A stretch of 64,000 nt of DNA from Ectobius pallidus (GCA_964059195.1 CAXKWD010000006.1:14128530-14192529), one strand, 5' to 3'; positions 1 to 11,914 are shown, counted from the stretch's first letter. Notes: a model not told the origin generated them from the sequence alone. A program made the numbers and translations.

Positions 1-640
1 CCCAAGACCAAACTACACTACGACATTTGAGTGTCCAATACCATAGAATACTATCTCGTGGTAGCTCACAGAAAAGAAAAATCACCGTATTTCGAAATTA
101 GGCTATATTTCGAGCCTTCTAGTTATCTTATGTTACAATATAGAATAATTTCATTCATTGGTAACATAATATTCGCGATATTCTAGTCATAAATGCGAAT
201 TTGGCCCTCACTAAAGCAGAGTACCAACTCAACCAAATTCTCAGAAGTTAATGTTTTTATTTATTAAGAGGTCAGGGATTATAAATCTGACATAGGCTGA
301 AGTAAAATTCAATGCTTTAATCTAATTGTAATCAATTTTAGCAAAATAATTAGTCATTATACAACAGCATTTCGTCTATAATCGTACATATGGGAACATT
401 TGTTTTTCATGTAGGTGTCAACTGTCCATGGCAACTGAAGGAAGCTTTATAAGCTGTCATTAATTGATGACGCTATAAGAAAGAACCGAGAATTTGATTT
501 TGCATTTGAAGAAGGTGCCTTCTTTTTACCCTCCTTTACTAAAGAAGGTTTCGACAGGAATTGAAGGCTTGTTCCAGAATTTCCCTTTATTTACCTTAGT
601 TACGGGACTCGCCCGCTGATTGGTTGGCCGCGAGCCAATC
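1..640. other. AT-rich DNA with no recognised feature
   Basis: No convincing reading frame, terminal repeat or RNA gene is visible. The stretch is AT-rich and probably consists of old repeat debris or unique intergenic or intronic DNA. Confidence 0.4.
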
Positions 641-700
641 AAAATGCTTCGAAATGAACCAAAATATTATAATAAATTTGACTGATAATTACTCTTTATT

Positions 701-1165
701 TCGGTACTGGACAACCGATTAGGTCCAAATTCAATAGGCTTATTGCCATGATTGTTATAAATAAGTATACGAAGTTTCATGAAAATCCGATAAAGCGTAT
801 TTGAGTTACCGCGCCTTTTCTTATATGATACCATAAAAGGGCACTAAATTGGGTATTATTCCGGTACCGGCCAACCGATTTGGTCCAATATCAACAGACA
901 TCTTCCCATAGACATTATAAATAGGTATTCCAAGTTTCATGAAAATCCGATAAAGCGTATGTGAGTTATGGCGCCTTTAAAATATACACTAAATTGGGTT
1001 TTACTCCGGTACCGGTGAACCGATTTGGTCCAATTTCAATAGGGTTCTTCCCATGGACATTATAAACGCGTATACCAAGTTTCATTAAAATTCGAAAAAG
1101 CGTATTTGAGTTAGAGCGCGTACAGACACACGGACGGACGGACAGACGGACAGACATTTTTCGTC
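701..1165. repeat. Three diverged tandem copies of a ~145-160 bp unit, ending in a GGAC/GACA tract
   Basis: Units start near 701, 861 and 1006. Each holds TACCGGCCAACCGATTTGGT-like and AAGTTTCATGAAAATCCGAT-like words. The last unit runs into a purine-rich GGACGGACGGACAGAC tract near 1130-1155. The phrase 'aagtttcat..aaaatccg.. plus GACA tract' is common in insect interspersed repeats, so this is probably part of a larger mobile repeat. The reading frames across it are not convincing genes. Confidence 0.75.
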
Positions 1166-1821
1166 CCCCACACAATCTCATAAAGTACCATACTGGCACT
1201 TAATAAATAGGTACATTAAAAATTAAAAGTTAAGAGAACTGTGTAATACCAACTAAATTAATTAAGTGTGCATATTTAATGAGACAAAATTTAATAATAT
1301 CAGTAGCCTACAATTATTTTTAAACTCTACATTAAACTAAAATTTGTTTTTGAAACAGTCCACTTACAAGTTTTTGTTAAAAAATTACAATGGAGTTTGG
1401 AGAGTCAGCTTGCTTGTTGGTTGTTATTGAAACATTTAGGCCTACAGGAAACGAAACAATTAAGAATCTCTTCTGTTTGGATTTTAAAAGTCGGAAAGTC
1501 TTTATTTATGACTAGACAAAAAAAATTCTTTCCTCCATGAAAGGTCTCTGGGAGTTTTACATAGTAGACCTATAATATTTTTGGGTCTTATATTATAACG
1601 AATAATTGTCTAGATATTTTGGCATCATTGTGTTCCTAAAAGAACTTACTTTGTGAAATCTATAGGCTATACACTTATTTTGTTTCTTTTGAATTAAATG
1701 AACCGGCTTGAAGATTTTAATTTTGCCTACTAGCAATTTGTTGCAAGTTCTCTTCGCAGTTTGGAACTGTCCGGTATTTATGACAAAATTATAAAATAGC
1801 CGTTCTTTCATTAATCGTTAC

Positions 1822-2829
1822 TAGGGCCCGGATTTGAAGGTTTTTTCCCCAGCTTGCTAATTAGAACATTTTAATATTTCATATTTTTTCGTTTCATGCC
1901 CCTTGCTTCCGAATATATGAATCTTATAGAACCCAAAAAGGGCTAAATCGGACTGAAAGGCCTAAAAGGGGCTAAGAGGACTTTTGCTGAAAAACACGAT
2001 TTTTAAGTAGATTTTCCAGTTAATGCAAAGAAAGTAAATATGTGCATTTTAAGAAAAGACATAATAAAAATAAATTTATACAACGCACTGAAATTAACAA
2101 TCTATGTGTCGCTTGTCTTCGTAACTCGAAAATATGCCGCCTCGCCGTCGCAGGAAATAAAACTTGAGCTGTCTGCAATACTTCGAAATCTGCAAGTAAT
2201 TCATTGTCGTTTCAACGTTAAACTAACAAGTTGCCGACCAACGGCAGAGAAGTGGATTAAAGGAACAAATTTCTGACGAGTCGAGTTTACTTATTTTTGT
2301 AGATCCGAAGTAAAATGAATGGTGTATTGAATAATTGTATCATTAAATGATAAATATCTCAATTGTTTATGCTATTTTTCGAGTGCCGATATAAGGAATA
2401 GTTATTTGTTTATTTTGTAAAAAAACTAGAATAACTGTGTCAAAATTATAAAACAATTTTCGGTGTTAATTTTATGTTCGTTATAATTGTGTAATTGACC
2501 TTACAAAGGGGCAAAGTGCCAAAATTAAGTTTCTGAGATCAACAATCCTTGTAAAGAAATAGCATTGGTCCTTACCTGCGGTGCTTTCTTTCGAGCAACT
2601 TTGCAGCCACACTATTATGAATTTCACTTAGCGCAATGCGGGATTCCATTTAGGCCTACTACCATTATGTAGTAAAATATTTTTTTTTTTTAATTTTGCG
2701 GTTGTCCCCTTTGTAAGGTTAGGTACACAATATGTTTTATTTATCTTTTGTTTAAAGCCTAAAAAGGGCTATTACACGAAAATAAAAGGCTAAAACACCA
2801 TTTATAAAAGCCTAAAAATCCGGACCCTA
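1822..2829. mobile_element. Non-autonomous TIR element, probably hAT-like, ~1 kb
   Basis: The left end reads TAGGGCCCGGATTTGAAGG. The right end read on the minus strand is TTAGGGTCCGGATTTTTAGG. Subterminal DNA repeats short GGCTAAA/CCTAAAA words, as in the other hAT-type MITEs here. The TIR matches the family at 15226-15504, which has a clean 8-bp target duplication. Here the flanks (taatcgttac against taatatttac) are only an approximate duplication, so the insertion is old. No transposase is present. Confidence 0.65.
2499..2718. mobile_element. Small TIR element nested in the 1822-2829 element
   Basis: CCTTACAAAGGGGCAA at 2499 is mirrored by TTGTCCCCTTTGTAAGG ending at 2718, about 14 bp of perfect inverted repeat. 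It encloses ~220 bp of AT-rich DNA with a poly-T run. It lies inside the larger element and was therefore inserted later. Superfamily is unknown and no clear target duplication is seen. Confidence 0.5.
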
Positions 2830-4139
2830 ATAATATTTACATTATTCCAATAGAACGTAACTCTTGGCTGGAATATTCTTGACGGATTTACAAAGTTAGC
2901 TGTACCTTAAATCTACATTAGATCCAATACTACAGAAATATAATTCCTTGCGAGACGCGGCTATTTGATAACGCTAATAGTGACCAAGTGTCCCATGTTA
3001 AATGGTGACATGCTGGTTGTATTCTGCGGCCCCAGGGGATGCATATAGACTGTTACAGTTGTAATAATGAGGGCAGACTCCCACAAGGGACCAGACAAAG
3101 GTTCTACAATAGTACAGCACAATCATCAATGATGTTCGACTGTCAATATCTCGGGAACGGACATTCTGCATAGCCAATCATTGCTCTCGGGCTGCCGATG
3201 TGAGGTGGACCATCAACTTATGTACACCTACCTATGGATCCGGCACCCATTACACCGAGCAAATATCTTCCACAATCATGAAACACAATATGCATAACTT
3301 GTGTAGTTTAGCAACAAATGAAAGCATACTATAATATATCTTTAATACTAAATTGTATAGGTAAACACGTCCAAATTTGCCTAGAGGGGATTGCCATCAT
3401 TTATCCTATATACTATGTAGGTCTGCGTTTCCACCCTCACATAAACATATGAGCGCATATTATGCGGAGCTGCACCATCTCAACCGCAGCCCTCAATCAT
3501 CCCCCCTCCCACCCCCTCTACCTGTAGTGCTGCTTGCACATATGCACACGTGGTGCACACACAAGATGGATTGCGATATATAACGTATGTACTTGACAGT
3601 GGAAAAAGTACTGCACTATACATACGTAAAGCGGAAAGGGGCTGTTTTGTTTTGTTTTTTTTACTCCAGCACATGCTATTGATTTTTTTCCATCGCAGTT
3701 TTCTCCGTTTCACTCATTCACTACCCTTGGCGTATATATACAACACCACCCATATATCGCACATGATAAACCTTCTGTGCCTATATTAATTTTTTCCCTC
3801 CTGGTTATAAATGGCTATACATTTAAACATGCCGTATACAAATATTTGCAGTTTTTTTGTTTAATTTCTGGATTGAACTAGGGAGGGGGCTCCCTAAGCG
3901 ACAGAACAAGTAAACAACACGTCAGCTGTCAATTGGAATTTTAATTAAATAAAGGACCAATATTTATCATTTAAACGCTAAAAAAGCTGTTTTCCTAAGC
4001 TACGCCTCCCTCCATTGCAAGAGTCAAATACAGCCAGTTCCCCATTAGCATAATATATACTCAACTTTAAGATGAAGGTAGTCCTACCTTTTCAAAAAAA
4101 TTAAGTAGTCGCCCCAAGACGAGCTTAAAACGGACGCAG
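2830..4139. other. No recognised gene or repeat
   Basis: Mixed-composition DNA. The overlapping frames around 3377-3789 occur on both strands, have low-complexity translations and show no domain. They are treated as chance. Confidence 0.4.
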
Positions 4140-4899
4140 ATTCTTTTTTATTATTTATTTATTTTATTTATTTATTTATATTTCTCTCTGGTGTAGTTAA
4201 GGCCTTTAAAGCTTTCTATTCCACTAACCAGAGGTGGATACATTCAAACCTTGCCAAACAATCTAATTAGCCTAAGAATAAAAAATAATAATAAAAAAAG
4301 AGAAACATGATTATATTATATAGATGTAGATTATGTTAGTGAAAACTATAATTAAAACTATATTAAATTATAGCCTAATAATGGAAATTCAACATTGTAA
4401 GTAGACCATATTAGAGAGAAAAATAATAATAATGGTAGAAAAAGAATAAAAGTAAAATAAAACTAATACAAAAGCAACAATTTTAACAGGAAAGTAGTAT
4501 ATAATATAAATGTTAATGGTTGGTAGTCAAGTGGTCAACTAACTTCATCTTGAACGTTCTGAGTGTTCGACAGTCTTTTATATTCTCCGGTAAGGAATTC
4601 CACAGACGAGCTGTCCCGACAGTGAAGGATGAAGAATAAAATACAGTATTGCGAGGGGGAATAGCTAAGGTAGTGTTCTGATGGGATCTTGTTCCGAGAT
4701 CGTGATAATCTGATAGGTAGTGAAAACGATAGGCCAAGTAAGGAGGAATTTTTGTGTGAAGTAGTTTGTAAAGCATTGAAATCGGAATAACTAGGAATAA
4801 CAAGGTGTAGAAATGACCCGTGTGTAAGACCGGTATTCCACTATCCAATGCATTGGACAAGAACTTCACGAAGAACTTGTCAGGCAATATTTGAATCAA
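4140..4899 (-). pseudogene. 3' end of a CR1/Jockey-type non-LTR retrotransposon (5'-truncated)
   Basis: A minus-strand frame of about 128 codons (4899 to 4513) contains the family's typical extreme C-terminal segment. It has LLYKLLHTKIPPYLAYRF, then RNTVFYSSSFTVGTARLWNS, then LPENIKDCRTLRTFK. This post-polymerase 'S..V.TPRLWNSLP' block is characteristic of Jockey/CR1/L2-like LINEs. Endonuclease and polymerase domains are absent, so this is a 5'-truncated copy. Downstream on the minus strand the 3' region ends near 4145-4180 in an AAAT/AAATA-rich tail, as expected after target-primed reverse transcription. The first residues of the open frame do not look like the family and probably come from flanking or frameshifted DNA. 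It cannot move by itself. Clade assignment is from memory of motif patterns. Confidence 0.75.
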
Positions 4900-5269
4900 A
4901 GGGAAAAGGTAATCTGCGCCACTTCTACCTTTTCCCCCAACCTACACGATGCAAACTGCGCCACCGACATTTAAATGGCGTCACCGTTTTCCTCTCCACT
5001 TCTCCAGACTTAGGACTGGCTATGAAATTGCATAGGTGTGGTTAAAAATGTTAGGCTTAGTAGCTTTGTCATTTTTAAAAAATGTTAAAAACAAAACCCT
5101 AATTTCTTTTGCATGAACACTTCGTTACTTATAAAATTGTTAAAAACACTAGCCTAATTTTTTTGCATGAGCACTTTGTTCTCATATGACGTCTTCTTAA
5201 TAAAATCAAAACGGGATATTGCATTGTTTATATATTGTTCTCTCCATTTGAGTAGACGAGAATACTTGT

Positions 5270-6090
5270 CATTTATCTTCATTCATTCATGGTACTTCTG
5301 CCTTACGGCAGGTCTACACTCCCATGTAAAATTCCATTTTCCAGCTCCTTCTATTTTCTGCTGCATCCTTTAACTCTCCATAATTTCTTTTCTTCTTGAT
5401 GTCATCCAGTATCTCAATTCTTCTTCTTCCTAGTCTTCTCTTTCCTTCTATTTTTCCTTCTATGGCATCTAGCAAGAGTCCTCTTCTTCTCATAATGTGT
5501 CCCATCCAGTTGGCTTTTCTCACTCTCACATCTTGCAAGATGTGTCTCTTTTCTTCCACTCTTCTTAAAACTTCTTCATTTGTGATTCTATCCGTCCATC
5601 GAATCCTCTCCATCCTCCTCCAACACCACATCTCGAAGCTCTCCAGATATTTCTTTTCTCTTTTCCTGAGTGTCCATGTCATGAATCCTATAGCATCTCT
5701 GGTTCCTTTTCCTTTTCTAAAGCCAAATTGTTCTTCTCCTAGATTTTCTTCTATTTTCTGTTCCAGTCTTCTGTTTAGTATTCTTGCTATTATTTTTGCT
5801 GTGTGTGAAATTAGGCTTATTGTTCTAAATTCTTCACATTTCTTTGCTTGTGGCTTCTTCTTTATTGTGACCATAGTCACATCTAAAAAGTCTTCCGGCC
5901 ATTCTCCACTTATATATATTTTGTTAATCATCCTCGTTAGTGTATTAAGTCCTCCTTCTCCTATTTCTTTTAACAGGTCCACAGGTATGTTATCTTCTCC
6001 GGTAGTCTTCCTTCTTTTCATATCTCTAATGGCTTTTTCCACTTCAGATTCTAAAATGATTGGTCCTTTCTCATTTTCATCTTAGCTGTT
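5270..6090 (-). pseudogene. Non-LTR retrotransposon with the catalytic reverse-transcriptase middle deleted in frame
   Basis: The minus-strand frame 6042 to 5314 (242 codons) starts in the reverse-transcriptase fingers. GEDNIPVDLLKE, IYISGEWPEDF, and the EEFRTISLISHTAKIIARIL and EEQFGFRKGKGTRDAIG motifs are all recognisable. It then jumps at about 5675-5690 to MTWTLRKREKKYLESFEMW, a segment that normally lies several hundred residues later, after the polymerase. The YADD-bearing palm is missing, so it cannot be an active polymerase, yet the junction keeps the frame. The C-terminus (RWTDRITNEEVLRRV, ANWMGHIMRR) matches RTE-like LINEs widespread in insects. The 3' UTR ends near 5280 in an ATGAATGAATGAA-like tail on the minus strand. 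The 5' end is truncated. The plus-strand frame over the same bases is its shadow. Confidence 0.85.
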
Positions 6091-6589
6091 CTTAAAGGTA
6101 TCCCTTGTTCAATACTTCTCAGTTTTATGTAGGCACTTGTTTGGAACTGGAGAAGTGCATCTAACACAAGGAAGATGTTAGGAGAAGCGTGGTAGAACAT
6201 CGAATTATATTTTGCATGAAATGACCTACATATCTCCGTGCCGCAGTTTACATATCGCTCACTCCTTTCAACAACGTCATATCTCAAAAATCGGCGATTT
6301 TTAGTTATGCCTGTTTTCAGAATGCCCTGAAAGAGCAGCATATCCCTGCAAGATCGTCATATCTTTAACTCAATATTTAGCCACTAGAGAGCAGAAGTGT
6401 CGTTTCTGTATTATAGAATATTTCAGGAGTGTTCTTTTCAAGAGTGTCACAAGTTAGTTGTCGTTGAGCAGTTGAGCAGGAAACATCTGTGTTGTTTAGT
6501 GCAAGAGTGTATTATTTCTTAAGAAAACATTATTGCACACAAGGTAAGAGCATTTTGAATTCATAGTTTTGCATCAAGAACGTACTATT

Positions 6590-6845
6590 TGGTTTTATGT
6601 CAGTATTGTAGGGGAAACCAAAGGCGTCCTGCTTTGGTTTATTTAGGTTTATGACATTCTTGTACAGCAAGTACAAGACATCGATTGTATTATTTTAACT
6701 TATGACACTATTGTCACCAAAAAGTTTGCTCTCAGACCAACTGGTTTTGGATCAATTTGTTTTATGACACTCTTCCAAAGAAAAGTTGGCCCCTTATTAC
6801 GAAAATACGCAGTTTCATTTCGGAATGTGTCATTATTGTCAGTAA
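6590..6845. promoter_or_regulatory. Subterminal repeated motif zone of the DUF7869-type transposon
   Basis: Variants of TTATGACAYTMTTGT recur: ATGTCAGTATTGT near 6597, TTATGACATTCTTGT near 6648, TTATGACACTATTGT near 6700, TTATGACACTCTTCC near 6760 and GTGTCATTATTGTCAG near 6828. Interspersed subterminal repeats are common transposase-binding sites in hAT, CACTA and similar elements. The role here is inferred from position only. Confidence 0.4.
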
Positions 6846-7182
6846 AACGATTCGGTTTCATAGCAAGGAGGAGGTTTTCTTAATAGTATTTTTACAAAGG
6901 TTTCTGAAATGCCAAATGTCTTGAGAGAAAATTCCATATTGAATATTATGATCTCCCTCTCCACATTCAGCGCCTTCAACCAGCACTGTTAGCCAAACTC
7001 CTAACTTACCTGTGCCCCGGCCTCAAACAGCAATGCTGGTCCAAATACTCTGCTGTCAGTACCCCTGCATCAACCAGTAATGCCGAAACTGCATCAACCA
7101 GTAATGCCGAAATGCCGTTTCTACTACTGTTGAAATTCTGAGCCCAATTAAAAAAGGTAAATGAAAAAGAAATGAGTCCAGC

Positions 7183-8873
7183 TGGAAGAGGAACAAGTTG
7201 AAGGCAGCTAGAAAAAGTGGGAGAGTGTACGAAAGTCATTCAAAGAAACCTGAAAGACTAGTGAAAGAAGCAAGAAAAATTAAAGCTCCTTGTAAAGATA
7301 AATGCCGATTAAAGTGTTCTGAAAAATTAACTAAGATGAAAGGAAGAGTGTTTTTGATGCGTATTGGAACCTGGGGGACATTGCCAAACAGAGGGAGTTT
7401 ATTCGTAACTGCACAACAGAAATTAAACCTAAATATTGCTACATGCGCGAAGATGGACAAAGGCCACAAAAGAATCATAATGCTGCATTATTTTTTAGTC
7501 TTGGTGAAAGACGCAATCGTGTTTGTAAGTTGTTTTTCAGAAATACCTTAGATATTAATGACCATCCTATTCACACTGTCTTTGAGAAGAAAGATAAACT
7601 GGCAGGTGCCGTGATGGCCGAAGACAAAAGAGGGAAGCACGGTCATCAGCCCAAGATGAACGAAGCTGTTAGGAATAGAGTTATAGATCATATCAACAGA
7701 ATTCCTCAAATCGAGAGTCAGTATACGTGCAAAAACACCACAAAATACTATACTGAAAGTGGCAGAACCATAACTGACATATACAATGATTATGTGAGCG
7801 ACTGCAAAAGAGATAATGTTATCTTCTGTAACTTCAATTACTTCTATAACATTTTCACTAATGACTTTAACTTAAGTTTCTTCCAGCCCAAAAAAGATCA
7901 ATGCGAAGCATATGTTGGATATGAGAATGCGTCAGAGGCAGAGAAAGTGGACTTGAAGGCAACTTATAATCACCATTTGGTTGAAAAAGAGCTATCAAAA
8001 AAAGAGAAGATAAATGACAAACAGACTCTAGTGGGTAAAGCCTTATTAGCAGTTTACGATTTGCAAGCTGTCGTGCCATTGCCAAAAGGCGACTGCTCAG
8101 CTTTTGACTTCTCGTCTAAATTGAATGTCCTGAACTTTACAATTACCGATCTTCTAAAAGAAAGCACTGAATGTTATGATTAGGATGAATCAAACAGCCA
8201 CCATGGAGCAAATGAACTCGGTTCGTGTGTTTTAAAATATATTGAGAAGAACATTGGAACATACAAGGATGTAACTTTCTATTCCGATAATTGTAGCGGA
8301 CAGCAAAAGAGTCAGTTCATGTTACCCGCATACATCTTTACTCTCCATAAATATGGCCTTAATTCCATCACTCACAAATTTCTAATCAAAGGCCATACCC
8401 AAAACGAAGGGGATTCTGTTCATTCTTTGATTGAAAGGAAAATGAAACAAACTCTTAAAAGAGGCCCAATTTACACGCCAGAAGGTCTCATTACATTGAT
8501 GAGAACAGCAAAAAGAACGGGTGAACCATTTTCTGTAAATGACTTTCGTATGAAGACTTCTTTAACCTGAAACTTTTATCCTCTGATATTGGTCCTCTGA
8601 GTATCGTAAAAAATACACAAAATCAAAGAGATCAAAGTGATGCGAGTTCAAAGAGATTCTCCAAGTTCGTTTTCTTTATAAGCTTTCTTATGGGGAGTCA
8701 GACTTCATGGAGGCCATCATTATAAGAAATACAAAGTCATGTAAAAATGTACCGTTAAAACCTGCCTTTGTCCAAAAGCCCAAGATTTCCGACTCTAAAA
8801 AGAATGACCTTATGCGACTTATTAAAAAGAATTTAATACCGAAAGTTTACAAAACGTTCTTTGAAAGTCTTTA
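7183..8873 (+). pseudogene. Broken DDE-like transposase, DUF7869 type
   Basis: Reading across frames gives one recognisable protein. An N-terminal basic region (WKRNKLKAARKSG) and a cysteine cluster (APCKDKCRLKC) precede a frameshift near 7350. The frame then resumes with YWNLGDIAKQREFIRNC. The middle has the typical CKLFFRNTLDI, EDKRGKHGHQP and IPQIESQYTCKNTTKYY blocks and the KKDQCEAYVGYE block. The core is VYDLQAVVPLPKGDCSAFDF, then YSDNCSGQQKSQFM and FLIKGHTQNEGDSVHSLIER. These carry acidic residues in the places expected of an RNase-H-fold DDE domain. An in-frame TAG at 8181-8183 replaces a position that is normally Trp (CY-x-W-D-E). Another frameshift near 8560 leads to the tail ending KNLIPKVYKTFFESL at 8873. 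So there are at least two frameshifts and one nonsense mutation, and no functional product. Family members are common in insect genomes as multicopy genes. The mechanism label is inferred. Confidence 0.85.
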
Positions 8874-9532
8874 AAATTGAAACTGCACCTGTGCCTTTAG
8901 TGTTATTAAGAAACAGTATTATTCAGTTATTTCTAGTTTTTTAGTTTTGTTTTAATGTGTTTTGTACTTTATGGTATTATCCAAGTACGAGACTGTAATT
9001 TTTTCCGAAACTGTTTTGGAATTTGTCTAAGAAAGTAAAAATACATTATGTCTATCTGTATTTCATCTTAATATCAAAATTCCTGTGCCTCTCCCAAACC
9101 AGTTCTTTTGATTTAAAGTGGAAGATGTAATAAAAGTAATAATCTAAATAAGGTATAACTGCGTGTTTGGAATGAAATTATCCTTGTAAGGATGACAAAG
9201 CTCAAGATACTTAAATGTCAGACTTCCAAATTGTATTATTTTAGTGAAAATAATGACATATTTTGAAATATCCCAAGCTCCTTCAATGAAATTTTGAACA
9301 AGAACGTCATAAATCGAAAGGAACTGATTACAATTTAAACTTTTATACCTTGTTCTTCTTCAAAAATAGGAAAAAAGTCAGGTCTTATCTAAAAAGATCT
9401 GCTGCATAGTAAAAAGTTCAATCGGTGGCTTAATATTTATTTTTAATACATTTATTTTACTTTTAAACTTTCAAATCACTCTCCTGAAAAATTATGTTTT
9501 TTGAGATATGACGTTGTTGAAAGGAGTGAGCG

Positions 9533-10544
9533 ATATCTCATTTTTATTCTATTTCAAATTCGGTGTCAACCGTGGCGCAGATTACATACACCCGAATCAA
9601 AGATTACGCTATTACACTTCATCCAACAGCTTTGACCAAAACCAGTTTTCTCTGTATAAAAGGCTATTGGGAAAGATTGAGTTTCCAAGGTTTTAATCAT
9701 AAAAATTCTATATAATGGTATTAGTTTATTGGTTTTATATAAATGATTTTGGAGAAATATGTAAATGGCAAGAAAATTAGGCCTAATCGTATTTTTTTTT
9801 TCAATTTGAAGGTTATGTTGATTGTAACAAGAGTTGCTTGCAATGCCTTTTTATAATACATGCCAATATTTAGGCCTATATCTTGTGGCATGTCGCTTTC
9901 GAAATGTGGCTAAAATTGTATAATTGCTCTGCGATGAAAGTGCTCTATTAATGTTTGTGATTTGTAATGCGATAAATACATTGGGTCTATTCAATATTAG
10001 GCTAAGTAGAAAATGCAGGCTATATGGAAGGCTTGAGTTTCGAAGGTGAAACATAAGGACGTACAGTGAGTCCCAAGCAAGAGTTGGCCAATGACGCGGG
10101 TTTCTGCGTCGCGGCGGGCATAGCTCCAACTCACGAGCGACCGGGTGAAATATCTACGCAAATAAAGCCGCGATCGGTGTAATGAGTCAGGTTATCACAT
10201 TTACAGTTACAATTACAATGATAATAACCACGTACCTCATCACAAGAGATGTTGGAAATGTTCTCCTCTTGCATCCACACGATACCGGCACCTTTTTAGG
10301 AAGTCTTCTTTCATGCTCATAAGTTCAGCTTCCGAGATAGAGTTAACTTCTCTTGTGATATTGTCTATTCTTCTAACAGTATGTGAATATTATTTATGGG
10401 GAAACTTGAATAATAAAATGCGTAGGTCAATTTCCCATACATTGTGGGCATCTCTTGTAATTAAAACCCTGATCAAATCCACGAATTTTGAAAAATAAAG
10501 CAATGGCCTTACTGACTGCTCCACCCAGCCTATAGTGGAGTGTC
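9533..10544. other. No recognised gene
   Basis: AT-rich DNA with a short GC-rich patch near 10085-10150 (GACGCGGGTTTCTGCGTCGC, GGCGGGCATAGC). No terminal repeats or convincing coding frame are seen. The frames of 60-90 codons have no domain. Confidence 0.4.
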
Positions 10545-10859
10545 TAAGGGATTGTAAGTAAAGTGTTCCCTATTACAGGCCATGGAGGCCGAGAGGGTTC
10601 CAGGAGGTTGACGCTCCCAGATTTTTAGACATCGGCACATGAAGGTGGTAAGATTGTCAGCCTTACGCACCGGAAGCCTTTACCCCCCAGGATTGCTCCT
10701 GGTACTCATTTCTGTTAGAGGCTGAGTCGACCCCAGGGCCATAGTGCTACCAGAAGGATTAGGCCAATTGAAAAACTCCAACGATCTCATCGGGGATCGA
10801 ACCCGCGACCTTATGGTTTGTAGCGCAGCGGCTCAACCACTACGCTACGGCGTACCCCC
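10545..10859 (-). repeat. tRNA-derived SINE, family A, copy 1
   Basis: On the minus strand it begins GGGGTACGCCGTAGCGTAGTGG, holding an RNA polymerase III A box (TAGCGTAGTGG), and has a perfect B box (GGTTCGATCCC) about 45 nt further on. The non-tRNA body follows (CTCTGGAACC-type words, GGCCTCCATGGCCTG) and ends at AGGGAACACTTTACTT. Sister copies lie at 34664-34968 and 42584-42864. Confidence 0.85.
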
Positions 10860-10875
10860 GTTTAAGGGACCGTAA

Positions 10876-11487
10876 TGGGCCATTCAGATAGAAACTTAAC
10901 CGTAAACATAAGAAAGTAAACTTAAACGCAAACTTTAGCACGGCATTGAGCATTCGCAATGAAAACTTAAACGTAGATTACAACCAATCACAAACGAGAA
11001 CGTGAACAGCTGATAAAATGGCTGCCGCAGACGAAAATACTTTCGTGTTTCTATTAAACACGTGTAAGCCTTTAAGAATTGAAGTCATACAAGCGTATGC
11101 ACACATAACAAAAAATTAACAGAATATTATATGGGCTGTATTTACTACTATAGTTCATTTCTTGGTGAACTAATGTTCTTATATTTTCCTTCAATGGCGC
11201 ATCTTTATATAATGGATGCCATTTATCATAATGACGAGTTTCTCATTCATAGACGCCATCTCTTGGCTACTTCCACTTCCGTCTTCTGTTCTCTTCTCTG
11301 ATTGGTTGTATCGTTATTTTTCGCACAAACGTAACGCAGAAGCTTGGTGTTTGCAAGGTTCTACGCTATGTTTAATTTTAAGTTTCACGTTTACGTGATG
11401 CATTGTGAATGGTCACATTGAAAAACATAGCCTCCAACTTTTAAGTTTACGTTACGTTTACGGTTAATTTTCTATCTGAATGGCCCA
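10876..11487 (+). mobile_element. PIF/Harbinger-like MITE, copy 1
   Basis: Ends are TGGGCCATTCAGATAGAAAC and its inverse (CTATCTGAATGGCCCA), directly flanked by TAA on both sides (10873-10875, 11488-11490). A TWA target duplication and GGGCC-type TIR fit PIF/Harbinger. Subterminal DNA is rich in AAACTTAAACGTAAAC-like words. No transposase is present. A second copy in opposite orientation is at 59423-60043, also flanked by TAA. Confidence 0.8.
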
Positions 11488-11914
11488 TAATGGGAGAAAA
11501 GACTACCCGAACTACCTGAAAGCGTTCATTAGTTGTACTGTTGAATATTCAGCTGAGTCAAATAGTACCGGTACTGAATACCTTCACGAGATGGGTAAGA
11601 CAAGTAAGTCCAGCAGTGGATTGAATCCCTCATAGCCCTGAGGCAGTTAGACGCCCAGCCGGCCACCATCCCTTCCCCAAGCGTCTGGTTCCTCCACCCT
11701 TCCGGTCTTATTTATTACCACTCCTTCCTTGCCTGGGGAGTTTCCCAAACTGCCTGGCATTTATATAAATACACTGGCGATTTGTCTAACTTATTTAATT
11801 CTTAAGACCAGAATATTAAAAATTTTACGTAGGCAGTAAATACTGAAATAAGACTAAATTCAACTGCCAATGCTATACATATTTATCGCAAAAGTACCGT
11901 GTAATACTTTACAG

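Larger units (their letters stand above)
6256..9532 (+). mobile_element. Complete but inactive DNA transposon with 35-bp TIRs and a DUF7869-type transposase
   Basis: The outer 35 bases (6256-6290, beginning CGCTCACTCCTTTCAACAAC) are a perfect inverted match of 9498-9532. Both ends are flanked by ATAT (6252-6255 and 9533-9536), a candidate 4-bp target duplication. Because ATAT is self-complementary it could instead belong to the TIR. The 3,277-bp interior holds one broken transposase (7183-8873, same orientation). It also has a left subterminal zone (6590-6840) with several TTATGACACTATTGT-like words that could be transposase-binding sites. No other gene is carried. The superfamily name is left open. 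Confidence 0.85.

Noticed and set aside
3377..3789. Overlapping small frames on both strands
   Set aside because: Low-complexity translations in a C-rich/T-rich stretch, no domain, no splice or start context.
5396..6085. Plus-strand 229-codon open frame
   Set aside because: Exactly antisense to the LINE frame 6042-5314; its Ser/Leu/Phe-rich translation is the shadow of a Lys/Arg/Glu-rich coding strand.
10085..10150. GC-rich patch possibly a CpG promoter
   Set aside because: Only ~60 bp, no TATA/Inr arrangement and no downstream gene.
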